Positions 33,563 to 45,923 of a stretch of 64,000 nucleotides of DNA are shown piece after piece. The position numbers and the translations under genes were made by a program. The DNA is from Lentinus brumalis (taxonomy: Eukaryota > Basidiomycota > Agaricomycetes > Polyporales > Polyporaceae). The notes beneath the pieces were generated by a model that did not search any database, was not told the DNA's origin, and saw nothing but the letters and a program-made list of their open reading frames with translations. The DNA lies in NCBI GenBank assembly GCA_001792895.1, contig MARA01000042.1, positions 124,001 to 188,000 of the forward strand. Direction: 5' to 3'. Position 1 is the stretch's first letter, and the number at the start of each line of letters is the position of its first letter.

Positions 33563-35402
33563 ATGAGCGTCGAAGGAAGTGCCGACGATGTAGAAGTGTT
33601 GGTCTTGCCTTGTCCAGGTCAGACCCTCCGCGAGTCGGAATCTCGCAGGCTCAAGACTTTCAAGCTGCGCATGTGAGTACTTGATATACAAACCGCTTGA
33701 GGAGTGAGCTCACCTGATGTATACGCGACATGGAATAGTGACAAAAAGCTCAAGAAATCCGATATGAAGAACTACCTGTCAGCATTCAGCCTCCCGAAGT
33801 CAGGGAACCGCGAAGTGCTGCTTACGCGGCTGCGGGAGTACTCGCGGGATCCGGAGAAATGGGCCAGGTGTGCCAAACATGCTCACCTCAAGTCTGTGTA
33901 TTATGCTGATATGGGTTTCCGTGTACAGCATGTTCCGTGCCAATCCTGGTCGTAAACGGGGTAGCATCTCCGCACGCAAGGCTACCAAGAGCCGCGACGC
34001 ACAGCGGCTACTTGATGAGTTCGGTCCTCAAGAGAGTGAAGTTGGGGCGTATAAGGCAAAGAAGAGTGGAGTGGAGGTTCGTCCAGAGGCAACAGGGCTA
34101 AGCGAAGAGACGGTTCGCGGGAACAGTGCATGGGTGCGTCCTAGAGATCTTCTCCTCGAGCGTGCGCGCGTGAAGTTGCGGTCATACCGACTTGAGCTGC
34201 AGGCGACCGAAGTGTTAGCTGGTTTACACACAGAAGCCCCAAGACAGGCTGGCCAAGGCAGCAGTGAGGAGACTCGGGGGCAGGAAGCTGAGCAAGTACC
34301 GGCCGCGGTCGGATCCACGGAAACTCCGAATAAGGTATGTTTCAGCCCACGGCCAGGACAATGGTGCGCATGATATTAATTCAGGCCAGCAGATCACCGG
34401 CATCAGGCGTATTGAACATCAGGTCATTCGCATGGACAAAGCCTTTTCGACCGAGTTCGCGCTGGTAAAATCCGAGCTATGTCGCATCAACGCGCATCTG
34501 TCCGAAGCTCTTCACGTTGCTGCCGTCCAGGCCCACTCACCTACCGGCAACCCGAGCGAGTCTGCAGATCGAATCTTTACAGAGCTGCCCTCACCAACCA
34601 CGGTGTCCCGAGGTCAGCTGCACAGGACCGCAACTGCAACACCGCTGCCCGTGCAACCACCACGCTCGGCACTCTCCGCGCAAACCAATGCTCTCCCTCA
34701 CATCTTCCGCCCTCCGCTGCGCGTCCTTGCACAGCACGAAATCCCCGCAGACAAGCTCGCGCTCTTGGACATCGACGGAGACGTCTTGGCATTTGACAAG
34801 ACCAGTGTTCCTGTCCCGCCATCCCTCAGCTTTTCTGATGTCTCGAAGCTCTTCCGTGACTGGTATACGTCCACAGATCTCGTGGTCAACGGCCGCGGGA
34901 TTCCTATCCGGCACTGGAAGCGGCTCTACACGATGGTCGGTGGCTGGAAGGCCATCAAGGCGCAGTGGAGCAGATTCCAGGTGAGCCTTCATGTTCATGC
35001 GCTTGTGCTCCATCATCTGATCCTGGCATGTCGTAGTTTCTTGTGCAGGAGCGCGAGTTGTTCGCCAGCGAGGACGCCTTCTGGGCGAAGTACAGCCATG
35101 AAGACGGTCGCAGGTACAACTACCAGAGGATCGTCGACACGCTCCAACGCGCGCGCGTACGCACGAATCATCACGATGCATCCGCGGCACTGTTTTTCTT
35201 CCACAACGACCTCACACAGGACCGCGCACTCAATTACTTCAAGTACGTCAGGAGCAGCGAGGTGATATATTGCGAGAAGCCCGCCATCGTCGCGGAGCGT
35301 TGGCGACGGCTCCTCATCGACCACCCGGACATCGCAGTGCAGTGGGAAGCCGTCCGCGAAGACTTCGAAGCTCAATACGATCCATCCAGTCAGCCATCAT
35401 GA
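33563..35402 (+). CDS. SAP-domain protein with GCR1_C-like region (copy 2)
   Basis: Same exon pattern as copy 1 shifted by 9,825 bp; 533 residues, no visible change. It is divergent from the copy 2 recombinase across the same 201-bp spacer. Confidence 0.8.
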
Positions 35403-36072
35403 TCATCTCATGATGGTCAGCAGCGTAGCGCACGGCCGCTCTCAGGCTCTCTCACCGACTAACTCTACTACTCAAACCGCTCTCTGCAATCTCAAGTCCC
35501 CTTCGAGTCCTAATTTCCGAGCGACACCCACCATCACGCAGCACCTCAACCGGGTGTACACGGAAACCCGGGGGCTCGCGTCATCGATCCCCGTCCTGCG
35601 TACGTGCCCCCAGTGCGGCCATGGTACTCTCGCGACGACTGTCACATACTAGCATACAACGCCTCTGTATATTGCTCATATGCTTACATCTTGTCTAGTA
35701 CCTCCTGTCCGGCCTCTCTGCGGGCGATAATATACCACGCTCCCTTTTTCTTGACTTCCCATCCGAGCCGCCGCTGCTCGCGCAGGCGACCGCGACGTCC
35801 GCGCCGGCGAGCGATTGACTGGTAATGCAAGTCCGCCCGTCAACCTCTCCCTTCGCACTCCGACCGACCCCGCACTCCGACGACCCATATCGAGAGCACG
35901 AGCCGTGCGCGATGACGCGAGCACGGAGGAAAGTCGTCGATCGCGTTGTCCGGGGGGCGGGAGGAGCGCAGGTGGAGCGGACGATCGCCAAGCGAGGCGT
36001 TTAGGACGCCGGTGGCCCCATATGGTAGGTGTGGGAATTTGGACCAGGACCGAGCGCCCAAAGGACCGCAAC

Positions 36073-36100
36073 TGGCCCGAGAGAAGCACGGTTCGGCCCA
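36073..36100. other. Internal junction 2: candidate attachment site of the recombinase
   Basis: Identical to the first internal junction: arms at 36073-36080 and 36093-36100 around core GAAGCA at 36083-36088. Confidence 0.65.
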
Positions 36101-36956
36101 CCGACGATCTCAGTCCTCCGGCTGTCTGACATAAGCACAGCTACAGTCCTCGGCCGTCGCCTAACGGAGCGTCCGGACAGCGACCGAGGACCCCAGAGCG
36201 CGGAAACACGGGCGGCTGCAAGGCAGGAGGCCATCGAGCGAAATGACAAGTCCGCCGCGCTCTCCGACCTTGCAGCGTCGGAGTAACTGGTGATGAAACA
36301 GTCGACCTGCCCATTGAAATGAGAGACGAAGGTGGAGGACATGCACAGGAACGCGGCGGTCGAGAGTCCGCGCGCATCTTAGCGAATACAGAGGCTACCA
36401 TAGTACTATGATAGTAGTCAGTACTTACCGTCCAGTGTAATCACAGCTCGAACGACTGTGCCCAGTCTTGTTGCGGCTCGTTTCGCCTTCCGTTAGACGC
36501 GTGAAGACGTTCAGAGGAACGAGCATATGTGGTCCACGAAGCTCCAGAGTTCTGCAAGGTGTCGCTGCAAGCGCGAACTCGCGGACGGCGGCGAAGCCTT
36601 CCGAATTTGGATGCAACTGGCGGCGGGCAGGTCACGAGATCCGGTTGACCGCTAGGACTGTAACTTTCCCACTTGGACTGTAACTCTTCCCTGAGGCAGC
36701 GGATTTCCCTACCCCCTGAATCTTGCAGGCGGCCCAGCAAAATGCAGCAAGCAGCGATTCCGATACCGATCAGTCACAGTCCTCAAGTTACAGTCCCTCG
36801 GCGGACGCCCCGCCCTGTGATGACGGCTCTCCTCCTGTCCCCTCTGTCCCCACCTCTCTCTCTCTGTATCTTCGTCGCATTCTTCGTCGCTTGCAACGCT
36901 CTCGGCTCGTGCCCAGTCCCCGTCGACGCACATCGTGAGCAGACTGTGCTTTTGTA

Positions 36957-39548
36957 ATGGGCGTGAAAGGACTCTGGACTGTATGTTCCAGTCTCCTCCT
37001 CGCTCGTCGAAGTTACTTACCGTCTCTACAGCTGTTGAAGCCAGCATGCGTTACCGAGTCCTTTCGGACGTTATGCATACGAGAAGGGTTTGAGGGCGAT
37101 CGACAAGACCGTCTATACTGGATTGGGATCGACGTCAGGTATGTCTACATTGCGTTCAGCTCTCCGCTCCCCCTAGCTCTAACACTTGCACTTCTTATTG
37201 CAGCATCTGGGCACGGCAATTCCAACTCGCACCGTACTCTCGCGGTCATGTACAGGCAGGAGAGAATCCAGAGTTGCGAGGGTTCTTCTACCGCCTTGCC
37301 AAGCTCGCTGAGCAACCTGTCCACCTCATCTTCGTCGCCGACGGACCCCGCCGACCATCGCAGAAACGCGGAAAACGAGTCAAGAAGACTCCGAACTGGA
37401 TGATGGACCGAATGGAGAAGCTTGTCAAGGCATTTGGTTTTGGTTGGTTGGTTGTGAGTTCGCCAGTGTCCTCTCGCGCATGTCTCCTGACTCACTTCGT
37501 CATAGGCTGCTGGAGAAGCGGAGGCCGAGCTTGCGAAGATGAACGAGCTTGGCATCATCGACGCTGTCATGACAGAGGATAGCGACGTCTTCATTTTTGG
37601 AGCACGCGTCGTTATCAGAAGGTACGTTACACCGTCCCGATTGTTCGCACCATGTCTGGACTCTTGAGCCTGACGATGACATAGTCTTGACTTCAAGAGG
37701 GGTGCAAAGGATTACGTGGAGGTATACCGCAGCACGCGGATCCTCGAGAAGATGGGTCTCGCCCATGCCGACCTCGTTCTCCTCGCGCTGCTCAAGGGCA
37801 ACGACTACGACAAGGTACACTTACCACGCTCCTCTTGTATGCCCTATGAGCCTGTCTAACTACTCTTTCCTCGCCAGACCGGCCTTCCTCGATGTGGACT
37901 GCAGAAAGCCCACGGCCTCGTCAAGTATGGGCTTGGCAGGTCGCTCTATGACACCCTGGTAGCGCGCACAGACAACGACCTTCGGGTGCATCTGACGATC
38001 TGGCGCGAGCAACTCAGAGCCAAATTGCGCTCCGATCCAGATGGTTTCATTGGTCACGCGTGTCCCTCTCTCGCCGTCGCTGTTACCGACAGCTTCCCCA
38101 AGCTCAAGGTCGCGTCACTCCTAGCTCGACCCGCGCTCCTCAGCCCAAGGGCTTATGATACACTATCCGGGCCTCGGCGCATGGATCTTGCGCAGATTGC
38201 AATGTTCTGTGAGGTCCACTTCTCCTTTGGGAGTCGTGCAGAGTTGTTAGTCGCCCTTCGCAAGGCGCTTTGGCCTGATGAAGCCGTGCGAATGCTAATC
38301 GACGAGGGCTTGAGACGCGCTGCAGATCATTCCCAGGTATGCTTCAGTTTTGCTGACATCGCGTTCCCCACTGACACTAATCCTTGACCAGATTCGCCAC
38401 GTCGTCGACGTCAAGGTGACTTCTGTGGGCGAACCACCAGCAAACGGCTATGCGCTCTGCTCGGTCTCCATTGAGGACACTGGTTTCAACGACATCGTCA
38501 CCAGGTCGCTGCGCGATCTTCGCTCGCATCGCACTACCGTACAACTCTCAGAGGCTGAGATGCTCGCGAAGGCGCAGCGCCCGTGCAGGGTTCGTTTACC
38601 CGCACTCATCGTGGAACGCGCACGTCCCCGCTTGGTCAACCCCAGGTTTGACATCGAAGGCTACCTCTATGGACATGTTCCGCCCCCCGCCGTGGCCGCA
38701 TCTGTACCACCTTCAGGTGAGGCTTACGTCACATTGGTGTTTCTTCTGACCATGACCGAATTACTCTCCACTGTCCAGGTCCCTCGCGCTCTGACATATA
38801 CGACCAGCTTGCTAATATGGAGCTCGAGGATGTGGACGAATCCCTGCAGGGCTCACACTCAAGCTTACCATGTCTCGGCGTGCGTGCGCACCCTCTGGAT
38901 ATCGTGTCACCACCTAGGACCATCACGGAGATCCTCGATTCGGACTCTGACGACGACGACGACGGCATGTTCATGGACATCGCTGACATCCTGCGCGAAG
39001 CTGCCGAGCTGCGCGAGTCACAATCAGTAGCGACGACGATGACTGCCCCCAGTTCTTTGGCTGCGCGCGCCGCCGCTCCGCAATCGGCTTTGAGCATGCC
39101 TTCCACATCTCAACTATCTTCCTCATCGGCTTCTTCGACTGCGACCGGCCCACAGAACGACCCTGCTTCCTCCCCTTCTTCTCCCATCACGTCAATGACC
39201 ATTCCCGCACCTTGCACGATGTCCTCCACCGCCGCGTCGTCTAGTAGCATCACAGCTACACTGTCCACTTCGTCGCTTATGTCTTCCAGGTCGTCTCGCA
39301 CCATGCCGTTCTCGCCGTCATTCACCGCCTCACCTGCATCACCGCCCCGCACGATGTTGTCCTCGAGCAAGAGGACATCATCATCCTCCATCCCTCGTGT
39401 CCTCCCGCCTCCCTTGGACATCATCGACCTAACCCATGAGCCTGTTGGGCAGGCTTATGACTCAACCATGATAGACTTGACTTACGAGCCTGTTCCGACC
39501 CCTGCACAAGTTACGTTCGACGATGTCATCGATCTTACTTTGGACTAG
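36957..39548 (+). CDS. XPG/FEN-family nuclease with SIM-like triplet (copy 3)
   Basis: Exons of copy 1 shifted by 19,661 bp; 726 residues, complete. It carries the same I-to-V and T-to-S changes as copy 2, and two N-to-D changes (bases 38958 and 38961) that lengthen the acidic run after ILDSDSDDD. Catalytic acids and the three IDLT-type motifs are intact. Confidence 0.88.
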
Positions 39549-40026
39549 TATCTGTATCTCTACCTCGGCTTTGTGTATCTGTAGCCCCCATTGTAGCTCC
39601 TTTACACCTGTAACTCTGTACATTAGCTCTGTATAACATATATTGCATGGTCCATAAGCAGAATCTGAAACTGTGTCCACGCGCGAACACCACCGATAGG
39701 ATTTGGCCAAGCGCCTATTTCGATTAGGTCCGCTTACTTACTTTGACTACTACAAATATTCAATGTCCGCATAAGCTCCTTCTAAGCATTTTTAGCATCT
39801 GTGGGACATTCATACAATTCAAACTATCACTGTTTCAACCCCGCTTTCACTGTCCGAAACAGCACACAACTCTGCCCAGCTCCGGCGCTTGTTCTCGCCT
39901 CTCTTGCTCTCAGCTGCTGGCACGGTGCCGTCCTCAGTACTATTCCACGTACGTTCTGCTCGCTTTTGTTGTCAGTCTGGCTACCATTTGACACGTCTGT
40001 TCTAGACTGAAGAGGCTGGAATCGGA

Positions 40027-41060
40027 GTGTTGTGTTGTGTCGCATCGCGTGTCGCGAGGTGTGTCGCGAGGCGTGTTGAGAGGCGTGTCGAGGGGCATGT
40101 CGAGAGGCGTGTCGAGAAACAGGCTACTGAGGTATGTACGTCGTGCTTCATTGTGACTGGGCAATCTTACCTGGTACCCTGCTGGCGAAGCGCGTCAATG
40201 TTAGTGCTTGCTCCAGGTGCTGGCTGGCTGACCTTCCGCATTATCAGACGCGGTCAACTGCCCTCCTGCACGCGACGCGGGTTTATGCCTCTCAAGGCGA
40301 AGAAGCTCCTTCAGATTGCGCAGCAACACATGAGCGAGGCCCAGCACGCGGCTGAGCTCTCGAAGGTCGTCGTCCAGGCCTCCGAGCCCGTTGAACTTGT
40401 CACCAGAAGCAGTCTCCGCCGCGACTCCTCCTTCCCAGCTCGCGCCCGACCTGTGGCAGTTCCCTCGCGTTCTCCGTTGCCCACCGTCCTCGGTGTGGTC
40501 AATGCAGCTCTGACGCGAGAACGTCGACGCGTGCCACCCCGCCCTCGTTGCTATCCCATGGCCTGCATCATACGCAGTCTGGCGGCTGCTGGTGATTCGT
40601 ACGTGCTCTTCTCTCCCTCTTCGTTGCCATGCACTTACTCATCCTTCGGCAGTATATGAAATTCCGCAAGGAACGCAGAAGTTGACAGGTCCTGCATGGG
40701 TCACCGCAACGGCCTCGTTGATGGGATCAACTTCGTCATCGCGGACCACACCCACATGCAAGGCAAGTTCCTCCTCCCTTCAACAACTCCACCCACGTTC
40801 TCGCCATCTCGGACCTCTCCGTCGCGTACCCCGTTCACAAGAACTGCTCCGGCCGCGTTCAAGTTAGCCGTGCCTGGCGCAATCTGATCTCCCTCATGCC
40901 AGCTCACCGCTCACAGAACCCGGTGGAGGACGCAACTGGAGTTCCGTGCACGATGCTCAACGTTCTCGTCGTCTCGCTTGCCACTGTCCCGCACCCGCAG
41001 TCGTTCATGTTCCTCCTCCAGACGCTGTACACGCTCAAGGTCCCATGGCTCCTCGACTAG
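40027..41060 (+). CDS. Unresolved element gene of unknown function (copy 3)
   Basis: Shifted by 19,661 bp from copy 1 and apparently identical, with the same phase changes and the same 12-bp repeat. Confidence 0.4.
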
Positions 41061-41395
41061 CTCGTCCCTGTGCTGAAGCTGATAGTCGTGTTCCTCACGC
41101 GCGAGAACCCGCAGCCCCGCGCTAATTACTCGAGATGCGCCGTGCAAGTTCTGTTTAGATATTCTGTCTTTGCTCATTTGGTACTCTCCCTTGTCATTCA
41201 GTATATGTGCGAGTATGGTACATTACCGATATGTAGCGAGCGCGTTTGTATGAAGATCGTGCTAGTATGGTACATTGTAGGCGCATTGTCAATACATACA
41301 CAATCATAATACGACATCAATGTCCATGCGAGAAATGAAGTAAGTACCCTGCCAATATTGAACGAGCAAGAAGACATCACAACAACTACATGAGC

Positions 41396-43197
41396 CTACG
41401 CACAAGGACAGGTGCGACCGCACGCTGTGCACGGGTCACCGGCCTTGCGGTTCGGGTTGAAGTAGTCCTTTCGTGCGACTTTCGGAGCGTCCACCCATGA
41501 CAGGAGGTACCGGAAGATTGTTCCTGGGTTGTCGAAATCCTCAGCCCAGCCGCCCCACTCGCAGATCGTCCGGATAGGCCAGCGAAGTTCTGTAGCCAGG
41601 TACTGGCAACCTCCGCGTCGGAACGAGTGCATGCCGAAGGGACGGCCGTCAATTCCGATGTCGGCGAGGTTGTTCTGGAAACAGGCACGAAAGCTCTCGG
41701 GCGACTAAGAAGGTACGCGTATGTGAGGGAGGTCAAGGCTCATGCGATAGCGCAAGACTTACCATGGCATCCATAGGATCACTGCTGAACTGATCGAAGC
41801 CGCGTCGCGAGCGGAAGACATAGCCGCTGTGCTTGAGCCCCATCCGTTCCCATATGAGCCACCACCTCGCCCATGCAGCGACAGGATCCAGATGCGGACG
41901 CTCTCGGTCTGGCCAAAGGTAGAAAGGCTCGACGTCTATGTGAAGTCAGGCTCAATCATGAGAAGGACGACTCTGAGGGCGAGAGCGCATCACTTACTCC
42001 CAGTCTGAGCGTTCTTCCGGCAGTTCAACTTGATCTCGACGATGGGAACGCCGTCTTCGGACTTCAGGAACTGGACATGTTCCCACATGATGCGCAGGAC
42101 TTCGTCGTAGCGTAGGAGGCAGAGCGTAGATGTCTCGTAGGATGTCTCGAGCATGACGCGCTGCTTGAAGCCACCCCAGTACGCCGGATTCTCGGCTTTC
42201 TGCTTCCGTGTCACCGAGTCCAGTTCCATGGGGAACGCCATATTGAAGTCGTATAGCTGCTTGAGGATGATGTGATCGACTGCGCGTGCGCTGGTGACGA
42301 CTTCACCAGCTCGGGCCTAGCGCACTCGTTAGTGACTAATTCCGAGAACAGATCGTGGCCCGAGAGGCAGCCGGAGCGCACCTTACGACGACGCAAGCTT
42401 GTCATGTATTGGTTCACAACATGCGCGAGTGCTGGGTTACCTAGGTAAGAGCCTGGCTTGAGCGGATCTTGTACCCAGTCGCGCAGGCTGATCTTGAAAT
42501 CGCGACAGAACTTATGGCTCAGCGCAGCTCGCATTTTCTGCGCTTGAGCGTATTTGACCCGGACAACTTGCGGGTCCTTCCACTCGCCCGTGATGGGGTC
42601 GATGTCGTCTGCCCTGCAGTGGCGTAGTCAGCAACATATGTCGGTGACCAGATGAAGCCCAGTGAGCCGTTAGTACTCACTTGCTCATAAGCCATGTAAT
42701 GATCCAGACAGGTGAGCGCACAGGTAAGGTGCTCCAGAATTCGTCGTCATTCTCTTCTGACTGAATAAAATCATGGTTGACGCAGAACTGGGTGAACGCT
42801 GCCCACAATCTGTCGCAGTGTGAGTGACGACGGGCTCACATTGCAAACAGTGGAAGAAACACGCATGGACGAGCACTCACAACATGTAAGTCTTCCGTGT
42901 CTTGGGAACAATGACATCGGCGGATGCCTTCTCAATGATCTTCTCCAGATCGACGTACGACACCTTCTCCGAGGAAGGCTTGACAGGAGAAGGTAAGTAA
43001 ACATAGTTGTCGTTCTCATCATCATCGAAGCCGTCGAAGTGAATGACAGTGTCCATCGTCTCATTCTCGTCAGCGATGTTCGCTTCGACCTCTTCAGGAC
43101 TGACATCCTGGACAAGTTTGGCAATGCATGACTCGGCGATGGTGAAGCTGGACTGGCCCGGGAGAGTTGCCAAAGGATTGGCATTGAACGCAGACAT
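41396..43197 (-). CDS. Tyrosine recombinase, Crypton-like (copy 3)
   Basis: Exons of copy 1 shifted by 19,661 bp, 492 residues, full R-K-HxxR-W-Y set. No visible change from the other copies, so all three recombinase genes could be active. Confidence 0.9.
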
Positions 43198-43398
43198 GTC
43201 GCCAGGGGGTTTTTGAGAGCGTAAGTCCAACGAGGACTGAAGTGGGCGGCGATTCCGAGGATATCCGACTCAACGCAGAAGTGATCGGCGGTCGGGTGGG
43301 GCCGCAGCCAGTGCAAAAGAGGTTGAGTGCCACCGGCTAGTGTACGACTCAATTCTATGCCGCACTGTATGATAACCTCCCTCTAATTCTTATTCCCA

Positions 43399-45238
43399 AT
43401 GAGCGTCGAAGGAAGTGCCGACGATGTAGAAGTGTTGGTCTTGCCTTGTCCAGGTCAGACCCTCCGCGAGTCGGAATCTCGCAGGCTCAAGACTTTCAAG
43501 CTGCGCATGTGAGTACTTGATATACAAACCGCTTGAGGAGTGAGCTCACCTGATGTATACGCGACATGGAATAGTGACAAAAAGCTCAAGAAATCCGATA
43601 TGAAGAACTACCTGTCAGCATTCAGCCTCCCGAAGTCAGGGAACCGCGAAGTGCTGCTTACGCGGCTGCGGGAGTACTCGCGGGATCCGGAGAAATGGGC
43701 CAGGTGTGCCAAACATGCTCACCTCAAGTCTGTGTATTATGCTGATATGGGTTTCCGTGTACAGCATGTTCCGTGCCAATCCTGGTCGTAAACGGGGTAG
43801 CATCTCCGCACGCAAGGCTACCAAGAGCCGCGACGCACAGCGGCTACTTGATGAGTTCGGTCCTCAAGAGAGTGAAGTTGGGGCGTATAAGGCAAAGAAG
43901 AGTGGAGTGGAGGTTCGTCCAGAGGCAACAGGGCTAAGCGAAGAGACGGTTCGCGGGAACAGTGCATGGGTGCGTCCTAGAGATCTTCTCCTCGAGCGTG
44001 CGCGCGTGAAGTTGCGGTCATACCGACTTGAGCTGCAGGCGACCGAAGTGTTAGCTGGTTTACACACAGAAGCCCCAAGACAGGCTGGCCAAGGCAGCAG
44101 TGAGGAGACTCGGGGGCAGGAAGCTGAGCAAGTACCGGCCGCGGTCGGATCCACGGAAACTCCGAATAAGGTATGTTTCAGCCCACGGCCAGGACAATGG
44201 TGCGCATGATATTAATTCAGGCCAGCAGATCACCGGCATCAGGCGTATTGAACATCAGGTCATTCGCATGGACAAAGCCTTTTCGACCGAGTTCGCGCTG
44301 GTAAAATCCGAGCTATGTCGCATCAACGCGCATCTGTCCGAAGCTCTTCACGTTGCTGCCGTCCAGGCCCACTCACCTACCGGCAACCCGAGCGAGTCTG
44401 CAGATCGAATCTTTACAGAGCTGCCCTCACCAACCACGGTGTCCCGAGGTCAGCTGCACAGGACCGCAACTGCAACACCGCTGCCCGTGCAACCACCACG
44501 CTCGGCACTCTCCGCGCAAACCAATGCTCTCCCTCACATCTTCCGCCCTCCGCTGCGCGTCCTTGCACAGCACGAAATCCCCGCAGACAAGCTCGCGCTC
44601 TTGGACATCGACGGAGACGTCTTGGCATTTGACAAGACCAGTGTTCCTGTCCCGCCATCCCTCAGCTTTTCTGATGTCTCGAAGCTCTTCCGTGACTGGT
44701 ATACGTCCACAGATCTCGTGGTCAACGGCCGCGGGATTCCTATCCGGCACTGGAAGCGGCTCTACACGATGGTCGGTGGCTGGAAGGCCATCAAGGCGCA
44801 GTGGAGCAGATTCCAGGTGAGCCTTCATGTTCATGCGCTTGTGCTCCATCATCTGATCCTGGCATGTCGTAGTTTCTTGTGCAGGAGCGCGAGTTGTTCG
44901 CCAGCGAGGACGCCTTCTGGGCGAAGTACAGCCATGAAGACGGTCGCAGGTACAACTACCAGAGGATCGTCGACACGCTCCAACGCGCGCGCGTACGCAC
45001 GAATCATCACGATGCATCCGCGGCACTGTTTTTCTTCCACAACGACCTCACACAGGACCGCGCACTCAATTACTTCAAGTACGTCAGGAGCAGCGAGGTG
45101 ATATATTGCGAGAAGCCCGCCATCGTCGCGGAGCGTTGGCGACGGCTCCTCATCGACCACCCGGACATCGCAGTGCAGTGGGAAGCCGTCCGCGAAGACT
45201 TCGAAGCTCAATACGATCCATCCAGTCAGCCATCATGA
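43399..45238 (+). CDS. SAP-domain protein with GCR1_C-like region (copy 3)
   Basis: Exons of copy 1 shifted by 19,661 bp; 533 residues, unchanged. It is the last gene before the right boundary of the array. Confidence 0.8.
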
Positions 45239-45907
45239 TCATCTCATGATGGTCAGCAGCGTAGCGCACGGCCGCTCTCAGGCTCTCTCACCGACTAACT
45301 CTACTACTCAAACCGCTCTCTGCAATCTCAAGTCCCCTTCGAGTCCTAATTTCCGAGCGACACCCACCATCACGCAGCACCTCAACCGGGTGTACACGGA
45401 AACCCGGGGGCTCGCGTCATCGATCCCCGTCCTGCGTACGTGCCCCCAGTGCGGCCATGGTACTCTCGCGACGACTGTCACATACTAGCATACAACGCCT
45501 CTGTATATTGCTCATATGCTTACATCTTGTCTAGTACCTCCTGTCCGGCCTCTCTGCGGGCGATAATATACCACGCTCCCTTTTTCTTGACTTCCCATCC
45601 GAGCCGCCGCTGCTCGCGCAGGCGACCGCGACGTCCGCGCCGGCGAGCGATTGACTGGTAATGCAAGTCCGCCCGTCAACCTCTCCCTTCGCACTCCGAC
45701 CGACCCCGCACTCCGACGACCCATATCGAGAGCACGAGCCGTGCGCGATGACGCGAGCACGGAGGAAAGTCGTCGATCGCGTTGTCCGGGGGCGGGAGGA
45801 GCGCAGGTGGAGCGGACGATCGCCAAGCGAGGCGTTTAGGACGCCGGTGGCCCCATATGGTAGGTGTGGGAATTTGGACCAGGACCGAGCGCCCAAAGGA
45901 CCGCAAC

Positions 45908-45923
45908 TGGCCCGAGAGAAGCA
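45908..45923. repeat. Right boundary: left-hand half-site plus core GAAGCA
   Basis: TGGCCCGA (45908-45915) precedes GAAGCA (45918-45923). The following AAACGCAACA is host flank and unrelated to the element's left end. Confidence 0.75.

Larger units (their letters stand above)
26258..36082. mobile_element. Element copy 2 (nuclease gene truncated)
   Basis: 9,825 bp; same gene order as the other copies. An 11-bp deletion relative to copies 1 and 3 sits between two GGT triplets near 28811 and frameshifts the nuclease. Recombinase and SAP genes are unchanged. Confidence 0.9.
36083..45917. mobile_element. Element copy 3
   Basis: 9,835 bp; shares the four single-base variants of copy 2 in the nuclease gene but lacks its 11-bp deletion. 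One G is missing from a run near 45788 in the non-coding right end. All three recognisable genes are open. Confidence 0.9.
16422..45923. mobile_element. Head-to-tail array of three copies of a 9.8-kb tyrosine-recombinase element
   Basis: The sequence from 16422 repeats at 26258 and again at 36083, with spacings of 9836, 9825 and 9835 bp, and ends at 45923. The 6-mer GAAGCA is present once at each outer boundary and once at each internal junction. Flanking bases differ immediately on both sides (G versus A before it on the left; C versus A after it on the right), so the shared sequence is exactly 6 bp. Visible differences between copies are few: A18415G, A18761T, A19297G and A19300G (copy 1 against 2 and 3), an 11-bp deletion in copy 2 at about 28811, and one G fewer in a G-run in copy 3 near 45788. 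There are no terminal inverted repeats of transposase type. The copies are very young or homogenised by recombination. Confidence 0.93.

Noticed and set aside
16422..45923. Array interpreted as a Starship giant element
   Set aside because: Starships carry a DUF3435 captain at one end and are usually tens to hundreds of kilobases. Here the recombinase is internal and each unit is 9.8 kb. A distant relationship is not excluded.
16422..45923. Array interpreted as a segmental duplication of host genes
   Set aside because: The exact 6-bp shared core at every boundary, the recombinase gene inside, and the arms re-formed at the junctions fit site-specific integration better. An assembly artefact remains possible but is disfavoured by the copy-specific differences.
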